The notes beneath the pieces are model-generated. The model ran no database searches, had not been told where the DNA came from, and saw only the letters and a list, made by a program, of their open reading frames with translations. Of a stretch of DNA of 64,000 nt, positions 17,440-26,883 are shown piece by piece (position 1 is the first letter of the stretch; each line of letters opens with the position of its first letter). Source of the DNA: DATLNM01 sp035536775 (GTDB taxonomy: Bacteria; Actinomycetota; CADDZG01; WHSQ01); assembly GCA_035536775.1 (NCBI GenBank), contig DATLNM010000048.1, positions 1 through 64,000 of the forward strand. Direction: 5' to 3'. The position numbers and the translations under genes were made by a program.

Positions 17440-17907
17440 TCACTTCTCGATCAGGCGCCACCCTGCGGCCTCGCATGCGGGCTTTATGTCGTCTAAGCCC
17501 CAGCGAAGGAGTCGGATCCTTTCGCTTCCGCCCGGGGTGGTGAGCACGAGCCCCGCCCCGGGGGTCTGGGGGATCAGGACGTGCAGCTCATCCGTAGTGC
17601 CGCGGACGATCTGCTGCTTGCGGCGTCCCCGACGCTGCTGGACGATCGACTCGGGCGAGATCTCGAGGCGCAGCGGATGACGCACCTCGTAGATCCAAGC
17701 CGCGACGAGAATGACGGCGATCGATCCCCACACAACGGTCAGACCCACCTGAGTCCGGTCGTCCATTTGGGGATCATCGACCAGATTCCCGACCGCAAGG
17801 ATCGTCACCGCGATCAACGTGATAATCCCGTAAACGATGTGGAGGTTCCTGGTGCGGCTGCGGAACACCGTGACTCTTGAGGAAGGCCTCAGAGCGGGTT
17901 CGCTCAT
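17440..17907 (-). CDS. small membrane protein with PH-like C-terminal domain
   Basis: Protein of 155 residues with two hydrophobic helices (about 24-42, IVYGIITLIAVTILAVGNL, and 55-70, VGLTVVWGSIAVILVAAWIYEV). A cytoplasmic beta-rich domain follows with LRLEISPESIVQQRRGRRKQQIVRGTTDELHVLIP and GGSERIRLLRWGLDDIKPACEAAGWRLIEK. The two-helix plus beta domain layout is that of bacterial PH-like membrane proteins, but the match is by pattern only. The start at ATG 17907 has TACAGT ending 6 nt upstream and no ribosome binding site, so it looks leaderless. It stands alone, with no co-transcribed partner. Confidence 0.65.
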   Translation of the reverse strand: MSEPALRPSSRVTVFRSRTRNLHIVYGIITLIAVTILAVGNLVDDPQMDDRTQVGLTVVWGSIAVILVAAWIYEVRHPLRLEISPESIVQQRRGRRKQQIVRGTTDELHVLIPQTPGAGLVLTTPGGSERIRLLRWGLDDIKPACEAAGWRLIEK

Positions 17908-17999
17908 GCCGCGACTGTAATGTCTTTGAGCCGCGGTCGCTTCGCTGAACGATCGCGACCGACGAAGGGCCTACCCCCCGCGACAATGGGCAACCGCAA

Positions 18000-18024
18000 A
18001 AGGAAAGACCCGCCGAAGCGGGTC
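18000..18024 (-). terminator. intrinsic terminator with UUCG tetraloop
   Basis: On the minus strand GACCCGC-TTCG-GCGGGTC (18024-18007) is followed by TTTCCTTTT. It would end transcripts coming from the tRNA-fMet/18164-18571 side, and it shows that this otherwise gene-poor stretch is transcribed on the minus strand. Confidence 0.88.
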
Positions 18025-18163
18025 CCCATCATTCCGTCGAAACTCTCCCATGGATGTCGTTTTCTTTCAGTGAAGGCAGTGGCAGCTCACCCGCCTCGAC
18101 ACGGCTCCGGATGCCCTTCCCGATCTCCTGGACCTTCCGCCAGTAGTCATGCACGTGAGGCGC

Positions 18164-18571
18164 TCAATCGGCAACCGCCAAGACATCGGGGCCGAGCGCA
18201 CGATGCCGCGCGCTTAGGTCCTCCAGAGCACTGGCGAGCGAATGACGGCTCCGCATCTTTCGGGCGTTCTGCAGCCCTTCTACGATCGCAGGATCATCGG
18301 AGGGTCGTAGAGAAGCTGCTCGACCTGCATGTCCTGGTCCCAAACGCGGCCATTCGGGCGGAGGCTCCGCTCCAGCCATTCCTGGTGACCACGGCATCCA
18401 GGTGTCGTCGGGGGCATGAAAAAGGACTCCACCTAAGGCGTCCCGAAACCACAGAACCCCTTGATGCTCTTGCTGCATCACGCCCCCGGGCTCGATTTCA
18501 GCGTCGCTCAACTCTAAACGGGCGGTATCGAAACGAGCACCCCGAATGTCCGGCAGCCACATTCCGGCCAC
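18164..18571 (-). CDS. hypothetical or decayed ORF (135 aa)
   Basis: Open frame of 135 residues with no family I recognise. Trp/Pro-rich patches (GVLWFRDALGGVLFHAPDDTWMPWSP) precede a helical, basic end (GLQNARKMRSRHSLASALEDL). It lies between the tRNA-fMet gene and a minus-strand terminator, so it may be transcribed, but I see no convincing start signal. It could be the remnant of a larger gene. The longer plus-strand frame over the same region ends by translating the tRNA in antisense, a well-known artefact, so it is not listed. Confidence 0.3.
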   Translation of the reverse strand: MAGMWLPDIRGARFDTARLELSDAEIEPGGVMQQEHQGVLWFRDALGGVLFHAPDDTWMPWSPGMAGAEPPPEWPRLGPGHAGRAASLRPSDDPAIVEGLQNARKMRSRHSLASALEDLSARHRALGPDVLAVAD

Positions 18572-18642
18572 AATCGGCCGTTAGAAACGCAGAAAGCGAC
18601 CGAACACGAACACCTGTTCAGCCGCTTCACCTGCGCTTTCGC

Positions 18643-18719
18643 TGGTTGCAGGGGCAGGATTTGAACCTGCGACCTCCGGGTTATGAGCCCGGCGAGCTAC
18701 CAGACTGCTCCACCCTGCC
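18643..18719 (-). tRNA. initiator tRNA-fMet (anticodon CAT), CCA encoded
   Basis: A 77-nt tRNA on the minus strand: acceptor GGCAGGG/CCCTGCA, D-arm GAGCAGTCTGGTAGCTC, anticodon arm CCGGG-CTCATAA-CCCGG, T-arm GCAGG-TTCAAAT-CCTGC, and a genomically encoded CCA (18643-18645). The three consecutive G:C pairs in the anticodon stem and the unpaired first acceptor position (G1 against A72) identify it as the initiator and not the elongator methionine tRNA. It lies 34 bp after the UPF0182 gene on the same strand. Confidence 0.96.
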
Positions 18720-18753
18720 CAAGCAGCTTAACAACTAAGCGGGGACGGGGTTT

Positions 18754-21558
18754 TCAGCGACCTGAGCCCGAACGCGCCGCGGCCTCATCGAGCAGACGTC
18801 CGAGTCTCTCGATAAGCCGCCCGTACTCCTCGAAGTCCCCGTCCGCCAGCGCGTCCTGCGCCTGCGCGTATACCGAGGCAGCAGCGCGCACGATGTCCTC
18901 GAGCGTGCGCTCCGCCGGCTCCTCGCCGTCCTCTGGCTCCTCGGTCGGCGTGGGCTCCGGCTCGACCGGCTCGGACGCGCCGAACATCTCGAGCAGGGCC
19001 TCCTCGAGCGTGTCTTCCATCACCGCTTCGTCTCCGAGCACGATCGCGACCTTCTTCAGCTCGGGGATGCCGACGTTCTCCGCGGTCACGAAGATGGGTT
19101 GGATGTAAAGGATCGAGTCCTCGAGGGGCAACACCACCTGCGATCCAAACTCGACATTCGACCCCCGCTGACTGAGAAGTGTGATCGCTTGCGAGATCTC
19201 GACATCCTGGTTGATCACGTTGTCGACCTGGATGGGCCCCGGCACCTGCTTCTGCCGGGGGAACTGAAGCGCGAGGAACTGCCCGTAGTTACCGGGATCG
19301 GAGCGCGCGATCATGAGCGCCACCATGTTGTTCTTGCTTCGAGGGGTGGCAGGGCGCGACAGCACGAATTCCTGCTCGGTCTCACCGGGCAGCTGCGTCA
19401 ACAGGTAACGGCCCGGAAGACCTCGCGGATCGGTGGAGGCCGCTTGGGGATCGACCGGCAACGACCACGCGTCTTCCTTCGCGTAGAAGTCCTCAGGATC
19501 GGTCATGTGATACGTCAGGTAGACCTCGGATTGCACATCGAAGAGGTCCTCCGGGTACCGGAAGTGTGCAACGAGGTCCTCCGACGGCTCCTCGGTAGTG
19601 AACAGCGCCGGGAACGCATTGCGCCATGCACGGATCAAGGGGTCGCTCTCGTCGATGACGTAGAACTTCATCGTTCCGTCGTACGCGTCGACCGCGATCT
19701 TGACTGAGTTGCGCACGTAGTTCGCGGTACCGCGTAGAACGCCCTCGTACTCCTGCGGCACGATCGCCGATAGGTCGAATGCCTGCGAATAGGGGTAGTC
19801 GTTACTCGAGGTGTACCCGTCCAGGATCCACGTCAGCCGGCCGTCGACGACAGCCACATACGGGTCGTGGTCGAGCGACAAGAACGGCGCTGCGCGCAGG
19901 ACACGGTCGCGGATGTCCCGATAGATGAGGATCCTCGATTCGTCGGTGATCAGACCCGAGAGCAGCAGGTTGGACTCACCCTCCCTCAGCGCGAACGCGA
20001 CGCGGCGCAGGGGCCCCGACAGCTCGACGCCGCCGGCGCCTTCGTACTGGCTGCGCTGGACGCCTTGGTCGGTCGGGTAGTCGACCTCCTCCTGTTCGGA
20101 ATTGACGATCGAGTATTCGTCCGCGGAGAAGCTCTCTCCGTAATAGATGGCCGGTTGCTCGACCTCGAGCGTCTCCGCCCCCGATGACACCGTGCCGGGT
20201 ACATCCCTCACGATGTACTGCGGCTGTCCGGAGGCGGTCGCGGCGTTGGCGAAACTCGCGACGATGCCGAACCCGTGCGTGAACTGCAGATGCTCGTTGG
20301 ACCACGTCTTGGAGCGCTCCTCGAGATCGTCGATCGAGAGCTCCCGGGCCGACAGGAGCACCTGGCGCTTCTCACCGCCGATCTCATAGCGATCGATATC
20401 GACGTCCTCGAAGCGGTAATAGGTCCTGATCGCTTGGAGCTGCTCGTTGGCTCGCTGGAGCACGTCGGGGTCCCACACCCTGACGTTCTGGAGGATGGCG
20501 TCGTTCGTCTCGATCTGGGCCGCCGAGAGCGTCGTGGTGGCGGCGTACGTCTGCGTCTCGACGTCAGTGAGGCCGAACCCCTCGCGCGTCGCGATGATGT
20601 TCCGCCCGATGAACGGCTCCTCCCTTTGCAGCTCCTGTGGATTGACCGAGAAACGCTGGACCCACCACGGCCACACACCACCCGCCACGAAGGCCGTGAG
20701 TATCCAGATCGCAACCGCTGCCACGGGGAGGGTGATCCGCCGGGCCGCGATATTCACTAAGAACAGGATCGCCGAGATGATCGAAATCACCGCGAGGAGC
20801 TTTAGCGCGGGTAGCTGCGCGTGTACGTCCGTGTAGCTCGCACCATCCACCACACCGCGTGCCGAGAAGTTGAGCGAGTACTGCCCGAGCCAGTAGCCCA
20901 CGGCTCGAACCAGGGCAATGACCCCCAAAAGGACCGAGATGTGCGCCAGCGCGCCTGGCTGGATCCGTGGAACACCGCTCTGGATCCCGATCGAGCCGTT
21001 CAAGACGTGGGAGGCGATCGACAGCACGAGCGCCGCAAAGATCGCGAACATCACCCAACCGATGACGGCCTCGTACAGCGGGAGCTCGAAGACGTAGAAC
21101 CCGACGTCGCGGCCGAACTGCGGGTCTTTGACGCCGAACGCCACGCGGTTCATCCACAGCAGCAAGGTCTCCCACGACGGGGCTGCCGCGAGCCCTGCCA
21201 TCAAGCCGACGACCGCAGCGATGCCGAGCCTCAGCCAGCGCATCAGAGGTGCGAGCAGCTCCCGATAACGCTCGATCTGCTGGAACCTCGGATCCACGAT
21301 CCCGACGCGATACGTCGGAGCGAGCCGGGCGGCGATCAAGACATTGCCCCAGACGATGAGCGCGGCCGTAACCGCGACGACAGCTCCAAGGATGAACTGG
21401 GTGCTCAGGCTCTTCCACAGGACCGACGTCAGCCCGACCTCCTCGAACCACAAGAGGTCTGTGTAGAAGCGCGCCGAGGACAGCGCTGCGATGAGGACGA
21501 CCACTACGGCAGCTCCGACGAGCCTGCGAGCGGGGATGCGCCTGCGCTGGGTAGCCAT
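18754..21558 (-). CDS. UPF0182 family large membrane protein
   Basis: Protein of 934 residues. The first 300 residues contain about seven transmembrane helices (LVGAAVVVVLIAAL..., VGLTSVLWKSLSTQFILGAVVAVTAALIVWG and others). A long extracytoplasmic region follows with the family's typical stretches (PWWVQRFSVNPQELQREEPFIGRNIIATREGFGL, SVKIAVDAYDGTMKFYVIDESDPLIRAW, HFRYPEDLFDVQSEVYLTYHMTDPEDFYAKEDAW). An acidic, Pro/Glu-rich linker and a coiled helical tail close it. The length and layout match UPF0182, common in actinobacteria and of unknown function. The start is ATG 21558, with TAACCT 7 nt upstream (leaderless type). Confidence 0.93.
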   Translation of the reverse strand: MATQRRRIPARRLVGAAVVVVLIAALSSARFYTDLLWFEEVGLTSVLWKSLSTQFILGAVVAVTAALIVWGNVLIAARLAPTYRVGIVDPRFQQIERYRELLAPLMRWLRLGIAAVVGLMAGLAAAPSWETLLLWMNRVAFGVKDPQFGRDVGFYVFELPLYEAVIGWVMFAIFAALVLSIASHVLNGSIGIQSGVPRIQPGALAHISVLLGVIALVRAVGYWLGQYSLNFSARGVVDGASYTDVHAQLPALKLLAVISIISAILFLVNIAARRITLPVAAVAIWILTAFVAGGVWPWWVQRFSVNPQELQREEPFIGRNIIATREGFGLTDVETQTYAATTTLSAAQIETNDAILQNVRVWDPDVLQRANEQLQAIRTYYRFEDVDIDRYEIGGEKRQVLLSARELSIDDLEERSKTWSNEHLQFTHGFGIVASFANAATASGQPQYIVRDVPGTVSSGAETLEVEQPAIYYGESFSADEYSIVNSEQEEVDYPTDQGVQRSQYEGAGGVELSGPLRRVAFALREGESNLLLSGLITDESRILIYRDIRDRVLRAAPFLSLDHDPYVAVVDGRLTWILDGYTSSNDYPYSQAFDLSAIVPQEYEGVLRGTANYVRNSVKIAVDAYDGTMKFYVIDESDPLIRAWRNAFPALFTTEEPSEDLVAHFRYPEDLFDVQSEVYLTYHMTDPEDFYAKEDAWSLPVDPQAASTDPRGLPGRYLLTQLPGETEQEFVLSRPATPRSKNNMVALMIARSDPGNYGQFLALQFPRQKQVPGPIQVDNVINQDVEISQAITLLSQRGSNVEFGSQVVLPLEDSILYIQPIFVTAENVGIPELKKVAIVLGDEAVMEDTLEEALLEMFGASEPVEPEPTPTEEPEDGEEPAERTLEDIVRAAASVYAQAQDALADGDFEEYGRLIERLGRLLDEAAARSGSGR

Positions 21559-21585
21559 CCCCCGCAGGTTAAGCGGTTGCGGTCC

Positions 21586-22848
21586 TTATTGGGGGTCGAG
21601 CTGGTCGAAGATCGATCCGATCACGTCGTACTCCCCTGCCGTGGGGGTGGGGCTGGGGCCCGGTTTCGGCTGCTTGCCCTGGTTGTTCTGCGACGGAGGG
21701 GGCGTCGGAGTCGGCGTTGCGGTCGGGTCGGGCAGCTGCTCGCCGACCTCGCCGACCTGGCACTCGACATCGTCCTGGGCACACGGCTGGTCGGAGGGTG
21801 CGGGCTCCGGCGGCGGGGGGTCGGAGTCGGGCGGGGGCGGCGGCTGGTCGTTCGACGAAGAACCGGAGGGGTCGGTGCGCGTGAAGCCTGCTGCCGCTAG
21901 GGCACGAGGGGCGGCACCTTCGCTGGCGGCGCTCGCCACGATCCCGGTGTCGACGATCATGGTCTCGAGATCGGCCAGGAGGACGCGCGAACGCACATCC
22001 ATGATCCCAGCCACGATGCCCCAGCTGCCGCCGTCGTCGTGGATCGAGAAAGCCTCCGAGAACGACTTTTCGAGTGGGCCGCCGGCGTTCTTTGCAACCG
22101 CAAAGCCGAGAACGAGGTCGTCGGCGTCCTTCTCACGGAGATAGGGCTTGATGAACCCAACATCTCGCTTGTCGGACAGCGAGGCGAAGTATCGGACGGT
22201 GGGGCGACGCTCACCGAGCTGGTTCGAGAGACCGGCCCCTAGACGCTCGAGCTCTTCCTCGAGGGCGACCACTCTCGGAAGCAGCCGAACGTCCCACGGG
22301 TCTGTGACGTCAAGGTTATAGGGGCGGGCCGACGGCGGGATGTCGTTGGCCGTCATCGACGCCTCGTACAGCGGCCCGATAGAGAGCCTGGGCTCGCCGG
22401 GGCTGCTGGCTGTGATCGTCCCCCGGTAGACCCCTGCGCGTGCCGTTGCAACGCCTCGATCGAGCCTGAAGGTCCCGCTCTTGGTCGTCATCTCGACCTT
22501 GTCGTAATAGACGGTGAGGGGTTGCTTCGTCTGGGCGAGCAGATGCCCGGCGAGGCCCTCGACTGCGTCGGTGTCTCGGACCTCGAGGCGGCTCCGCTGG
22601 GACAGCGAGACGATGCGGTCGCCTTCGAGTCGGAGTCGGGCCTCAGAGCGTGCGGCCGTCTCGATAACGTCCCCGACCTCGATGGGCAGGGAGTCGCCGA
22701 CCTCGATGCGCTCGCCGTCACGGAGCACGACGACATCACCGGCCACGGCCTCCAACTCCATCTCTGAGAGGGGCTCGGTCCGGTCGAGAGGCCAGCAGGC
22801 GGTCCCCATAAGCAGGGTAAGCGCCAGCCCGATGCACAGCTTCCTCAT
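21586..22848 (-). CDS. FecR-domain-like exported protein
   Basis: Exported protein of 420 residues. The N-terminus MRKLCIGLALTLLMGTACW is a signal peptide that may be a lipoprotein type: a Cys follows GTA, although the -3 position is not the usual Leu. Residues about 35-150 resemble a FecR domain (AVAGDVVVLRDGERIEVGDSLPIEVGDVIETAARSEARLRLEGDRIVSLSQRSRLEV). A mixed domain of unknown type follows (about 200-310), then a Pro/Ser/Thr-rich, disordered C-terminal 100 residues. FecR-like domains sit on the extracytoplasmic side in signalling or envelope proteins. It lies between UPF0182 and the large sensor kinase, in the same direction. Confidence 0.68.
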   Translation of the reverse strand: MRKLCIGLALTLLMGTACWPLDRTEPLSEMELEAVAGDVVVLRDGERIEVGDSLPIEVGDVIETAARSEARLRLEGDRIVSLSQRSRLEVRDTDAVEGLAGHLLAQTKQPLTVYYDKVEMTTKSGTFRLDRGVATARAGVYRGTITASSPGEPRLSIGPLYEASMTANDIPPSARPYNLDVTDPWDVRLLPRVVALEEELERLGAGLSNQLGERRPTVRYFASLSDKRDVGFIKPYLREKDADDLVLGFAVAKNAGGPLEKSFSEAFSIHDDGGSWGIVAGIMDVRSRVLLADLETMIVDTGIVASAASEGAAPRALAAAGFTRTDPSGSSSNDQPPPPPDSDPPPPEPAPSDQPCAQDDVECQVGEVGEQLPDPTATPTPTPPPSQNNQGKQPKPGPSPTPTAGEYDVIGSIFDQLDPQ

Positions 22849-22946
22849 TTTCCCGATCCGTCCTATTCGCCACCGACTTGTCCTACGTATTGTCGGTCAG
22901 GGCCCCTGGCCCATGAATAGCCCTTTAGGACTAGATCGGGCTAGGC

Positions 22947-25763
22947 CTATCCCCTCTTGGCCCTGGCAGGGGCCTTGGCAGGGGCCTTAGTGGCCTTGGC
23001 AGAGGCCTTGGGAGAGGCCTTCGGCTTGACGAGTGCCGGCAGGGCGATCGTGAGGCGTGTTCCCTGGTCGAGCTCGCTCTCCACGTCGATCGTGCCCTCG
23101 TGCGCCTCGACGATGCGCCGGACGAAGGCCAACCCCAGGCCCAGACCTCCGTAAGACCTCGTCTCAGAGCCATCCAATTGATGGAAATCGGAGAAGATCT
23201 CGTCGAGGTCGGCCGGAGTGATGCCGATGCCCTCATCCGCGACCGTGACGGCCACGACCTTGCGACGGCCGTTGGTTGTACTGGTAGAGGCCCGCGCCTC
23301 CAGCGTGATGGTCCCGCCATCGGGCGAAAACTTCACTGCGTTGTCGATAACCTCCTCGATCGACCGGCGCAGCAAGCGCTCGTCCCCAACCACCCGAGGC
23401 AGCCGAGACTTCACGTCTGCGACCACTCTGTGCCGCGGAGTCCTCTTCTCCCACTCCCCCGCGAGCTCGCCGAGCATCGACGCAACATCGATCGTCGAGA
23501 CACGCGGCGACAACCGGCCTGCCTCCATCGCAGAGAAATCGACCAGCAACTCGACGATCCGCTCGAGACGATCCGTCGACTCGAGGATGCCTTTGACGAA
23601 TTGCTTGGTCTTCTCGGGAGGCAGATCCTTCTTGTTGAGGATCTCGGCATAACCCTTGATCGGCGTCAGGGGCGTGCGCAGCTCGTGGGAGATGTTCGAG
23701 AGGAACTCGGACTTCATCCGCTCGACCTCTCGCTCGCGTGTCATGTCGCGGATAACGGCCACTCCACCGGCCACATCATCACCCTCGCCGCGGAGCACGG
23801 CGGCCGTGATCGCGACCGGAACCGTCTTGCCGTTCTTGCGTGTCAGCATCACGCCGCCGACGGACCCCGACGCGAGGCTGAAGATCGGGAGAGGCACAAC
23901 CTCCCCCTGCGTGTCGCGCACATCGAGTATCTCTTCGGCGTGCCGGCCCATCACCGTCTTCGACTTCATCCCTGTAAGGAGCTCTGCGGAACGATTGAAT
24001 GCCAGGATCCGACCCTCGGGGTCAACCGCGACGAGGCCGTCTGCCATCGATTGGATGATCGTCTCGATACGGGCGCGCAGCCTGTATTCCTCACTTGCAG
24101 CCTCGCGAAGGTCGTTCGTCATCGTGAACAACGACGCCGTCATCTCGTTGAACGTCTCGCCAAGCTGGCCGACCTCGTCATCACCGCCCACAGGTGCCTG
24201 CGCTTGCAGGTCACCCTCCCTGACCTTGATCGCCGTGCGCGTCAGTTGCTGAATGGGTCGCGTGATCACGCGACCCGACAGCCACGCGAGTCCGAGCGAG
24301 ATCGCACCTACACCCATCGCGACGAGGAACAACGTGCGCGTCACCCCACTACGCGTGCGAGCGACGATGCGCGCCGGCGAGGACAGCGCGAAATACCCCA
24401 CGGTGAATCCATCTCCTCGCTTCAGAGCCGCGAACGCGCTGTAGTAAGACGCGCCGCCGATCTGCTGCTGTCTAACGACCGCACCGCTCTGAGATTCGAG
24501 CTCGTTCGCCACCGCTCGAGGAACGAGATCGGCGTCTTCGGCGCCGGGGATCTCTGTGGCGGTGACCCTCTCGCCGACAACGATGGAGGCCTTGGCGGGG
24601 GCCAGCGCGTTCGAGATCTCCTCGGTCTCCAGGGCGTCGATGTAGCGGCCGACGACGATCGTTCCGAGATCGCCCACATCGCTGACGACTAGGAGGACGA
24701 CGGACTCCCTGATGCGCTCGAGACCAACGGCTTCGCGTGCTGGGCCTAATGCCTCTGTGAAGATGTCCGATCCGAGGAGCTGGACGATGTCGGCCTGTTT
24801 GATCGCACGGGTCTCGATACCTGCGGCCGAGTTCACGGCCGCTCCGCGGCCCGATACCTCGACGAGCCCGTTGTTCTTGCGCAATAGGACGAAACTGATG
24901 TCCAGCAGCTCTGTTTCGATGATGTCGTCGGCTGTGCTCTCGATGTCGCGGCCCGCGAGCTCACGCTGGAAAGCAGGACTCTGCGCGAGCAGCCGGACCT
25001 GAGCGAGAAGCTCGCGCGATTCCGTCTCTTCGATGCTCTGAACGATGTTCTCCGCTTGGTCCTTGACACGGCCGAGCTCGGCTTCCTCGACACTGTTTGA
25101 GATGACGCCTGTAAGTGCGGTCGACAACGCAAGGACGACAACCACTAGCAGGGCGACGAAGGAAGCCACGAAGCGCGCCCTGATGCTCGATCGAACCCCC
25201 ACCCACAACCACGTCGACATCAATAGGAACGCGAGGAGCTTGATGCCGTGCGAGGTATAGGAGTAGGCGTCCGGCACACCCGCCCCGAACGCGCCTGAGT
25301 CGCCTCGAACGGCGAGACCCTCGGCGACCGAAAGAAGTGCGGCCGCACCCGCCAGTCGGAACAAGCTTCGGTTTCCCGATCGGATCGCGGCAAGAACGCT
25401 CACGAGCGTGAGGAAGGCCGCACCGAGCGATGCCGAGATCGCGGTAACCGATGCGACACCGGCCGGAGCGGCGGGCCGCCTCATGCTCGTGGGACCGAGG
25501 AGGCCGATGCCGAGCATGAGGTACCCCGCGGTCCTCAACGTCACCAGCAGCGTTGCATCGTCGGACGCCAGGAATGAGCCACCGTGTAACACCTGAACCG
25601 TGGCCAGCGCCGTGAATCCCATGGCCACCAGCACGCGGTTCCACCGCCCTCCGGGAACGAGCTGCGGCTTGGACAAGACAAGCAGCGCCCCGCCGGATGT
25701 CAGAAGGAAGCCGAGAAACTCGACCGTGAAATGCAGCGGAACAGCCATGAAGCTCTGGAACAT
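22947..25763 (-). CDS. membrane sensor histidine kinase (multi-TM, HAMP, PAS, HisKA, HATPase)
   Basis: Two-component sensor of 938 residues. The N-terminal 220 residues hold about seven hydrophobic helices, followed by an extracytoplasmic sensing region (about 235-470), another helix and a HAMP linker (ITRPIQQLTRTAIKVREGDLQAQAPVGGDDEVGQLGETFNEM). Then come a PAS domain (SMADGLVAVDPEGRILAFNRSAELL), a HisKA domain with phospho-accepting His693 (SNISHELRTPLTPIKGYAEIL) and the ATPase domain (N box DNAVKFSPDGG, G1 DEGIGI, G2 GGLGLGLAFVRRI). It ends in an unusual Ala/Lys/Pro tail made of KASPKASAKATKAPAK-type repeats. No cognate response regulator is adjacent. Confidence 0.9.
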   Translation of the reverse strand: MFQSFMAVPLHFTVEFLGFLLTSGGALLVLSKPQLVPGGRWNRVLVAMGFTALATVQVLHGGSFLASDDATLLVTLRTAGYLMLGIGLLGPTSMRRPAAPAGVASVTAISASLGAAFLTLVSVLAAIRSGNRSLFRLAGAAALLSVAEGLAVRGDSGAFGAGVPDAYSYTSHGIKLLAFLLMSTWLWVGVRSSIRARFVASFVALLVVVVLALSTALTGVISNSVEEAELGRVKDQAENIVQSIEETESRELLAQVRLLAQSPAFQRELAGRDIESTADDIIETELLDISFVLLRKNNGLVEVSGRGAAVNSAAGIETRAIKQADIVQLLGSDIFTEALGPAREAVGLERIRESVVLLVVSDVGDLGTIVVGRYIDALETEEISNALAPAKASIVVGERVTATEIPGAEDADLVPRAVANELESQSGAVVRQQQIGGASYYSAFAALKRGDGFTVGYFALSSPARIVARTRSGVTRTLFLVAMGVGAISLGLAWLSGRVITRPIQQLTRTAIKVREGDLQAQAPVGGDDEVGQLGETFNEMTASLFTMTNDLREAASEEYRLRARIETIIQSMADGLVAVDPEGRILAFNRSAELLTGMKSKTVMGRHAEEILDVRDTQGEVVPLPIFSLASGSVGGVMLTRKNGKTVPVAITAAVLRGEGDDVAGGVAVIRDMTREREVERMKSEFLSNISHELRTPLTPIKGYAEILNKKDLPPEKTKQFVKGILESTDRLERIVELLVDFSAMEAGRLSPRVSTIDVASMLGELAGEWEKRTPRHRVVADVKSRLPRVVGDERLLRRSIEEVIDNAVKFSPDGGTITLEARASTSTTNGRRKVVAVTVADEGIGITPADLDEIFSDFHQLDGSETRSYGGLGLGLAFVRRIVEAHEGTIDVESELDQGTRLTIALPALVKPKASPKASAKATKAPAKAPARAKRG

Positions 25764-25805
25764 GAAAATCAGTGTCCCATACGGCTTTTGTTCATCCGTG
25801 TGTCC

Positions 25806-26861
25806 CTACGGAGACTGGGACAAGCCCTCGAGGTACTCCACCGCCTCGCTGAAAGTGCCTATCGGGACCACCTCGATGTCGCCTGCTGCACCCTTCGCGG
25901 CCTCCGCGTTGGCACGGGGGGCGAGGAAGATCTCGGCCCCGTCGCGCTCGGCGCCGGCGACCTTCTCCTCGATGCCTCCGATGGGTCCCACGCCCCCATC
26001 ACAAGCGATCGTCCCAGTCCCGGCGACGACCTTCCCGCCCGTCAGATCGTCGGGCGTGAGCTGGTCATACAGGGCGAGCGAGAACATCAGACCCGCTGAA
26101 GGACCGGCGATGTCACCGGTCGTGAATCGTACCCGCACGCTGGGAGCGAACCGGTAGTTAACGTCGCTCATCGAGACCCCGATCAACGCGGACACACCGT
26201 CCTCGGGATTGACACCGGCCTCGAGCTCGAAGCTCTGGCGGACCCCGTCGCGCACGATGGTCACCTCCACAGAGTCCCCCGGCTCGTGCAGGTCGATCAG
26301 GCGGCCGACATCGCAGGTCGTCTCGATCTCTTCGCCGTCGATCGCGACGATGAGATCGCCCCTCAACAAAGTTTCGTGAGCATCGAAGCCTTCGAGGGTC
26401 CCTTCGACGACCGCGCCGTCGCCTTCGGGCTGGCCGAAGCCGAGCGCGGCAAGCGCCACCTCTCGGGCTGCTTGCTTGGAGGCCTGCATCTCGGCCACCT
26501 GCTGGTCACGGATCTGATCGAGGGGAGCACCTCCGGTGACCTCTTCCGAGCGGACGATGTCCTTGTTCTTGTCGATAGCCGCGGCGATGAGCTCGATAGC
26601 GGTCACCTCTGTGTCGACGCTCACGGTGGTCATCAGGAGCTTGCCCGCAGACGTGTACACCTTTCCCTCTTGCACATCGACCAACTTGCTGATGTTCCGC
26701 GTCGGACCAGGCAGGTAGGCGTAATAGATGGGGATAGGGACCTTGACCGTCGCGACCATGAGACCAAGCAGGACCGCGGCGGTTACGACGATCCGGAGCA
26801 CGCTCGCCCGGCGCGGGTCCTCTGAGGGTGGCTCGGGAAGGTCCCAAGGACTTTGGTACAT
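25806..26861 (-). CDS. membrane-anchored PDZ and Lon-type serine protease
   Basis: Protein of 351 residues. One transmembrane helix (about 21-45, VLRIVVTAAVLLGLMVATVKV) is followed by IPIYYAYLPGPTRN, a PDZ domain (about 150-215, LLRGDLIVAIDGEEIETTCDV...GDSVEVTIVRDG) and a Lon-protease-like domain with nucleophile Ser255 in GDIAGPSAGLMF and general base Lys300 in GPIGGIEEKVAGA. This is the YlbL/SepM layout, extracytoplasmic regulated proteases. It sits just after mreB (22 bp) and before the sensor kinase, which suggests a shared role in the envelope. A TAGATT box 6 nt before ATG 26861 could allow leaderless expression. Confidence 0.9.
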   Translation of the reverse strand: MYQSPWDLPEPPSEDPRRASVLRIVVTAAVLLGLMVATVKVPIPIYYAYLPGPTRNISKLVDVQEGKVYTSAGKLLMTTVSVDTEVTAIELIAAAIDKNKDIVRSEEVTGGAPLDQIRDQQVAEMQASKQAAREVALAALGFGQPEGDGAVVEGTLEGFDAHETLLRGDLIVAIDGEEIETTCDVGRLIDLHEPGDSVEVTIVRDGVRQSFELEAGVNPEDGVSALIGVSMSDVNYRFAPSVRVRFTTGDIAGPSAGLMFSLALYDQLTPDDLTGGKVVAGTGTIACDGGVGPIGGIEEKVAGAERDGAEIFLAPRANAEAAKGAAGDIEVVPIGTFSEAVEYLEGLSQSP

Positions 26862-26883
26862 GTCCTGAATCTAAGTCCGTTCG

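Noticed and set aside
17920..18738. Plus-strand ORF of 272 residues ending in QDLNLRPPGYEPGELPDCSTLP.
   Set aside because: This peptide is the classic translation of the antisense of tRNA-Met; the tRNA on the minus strand explains it.
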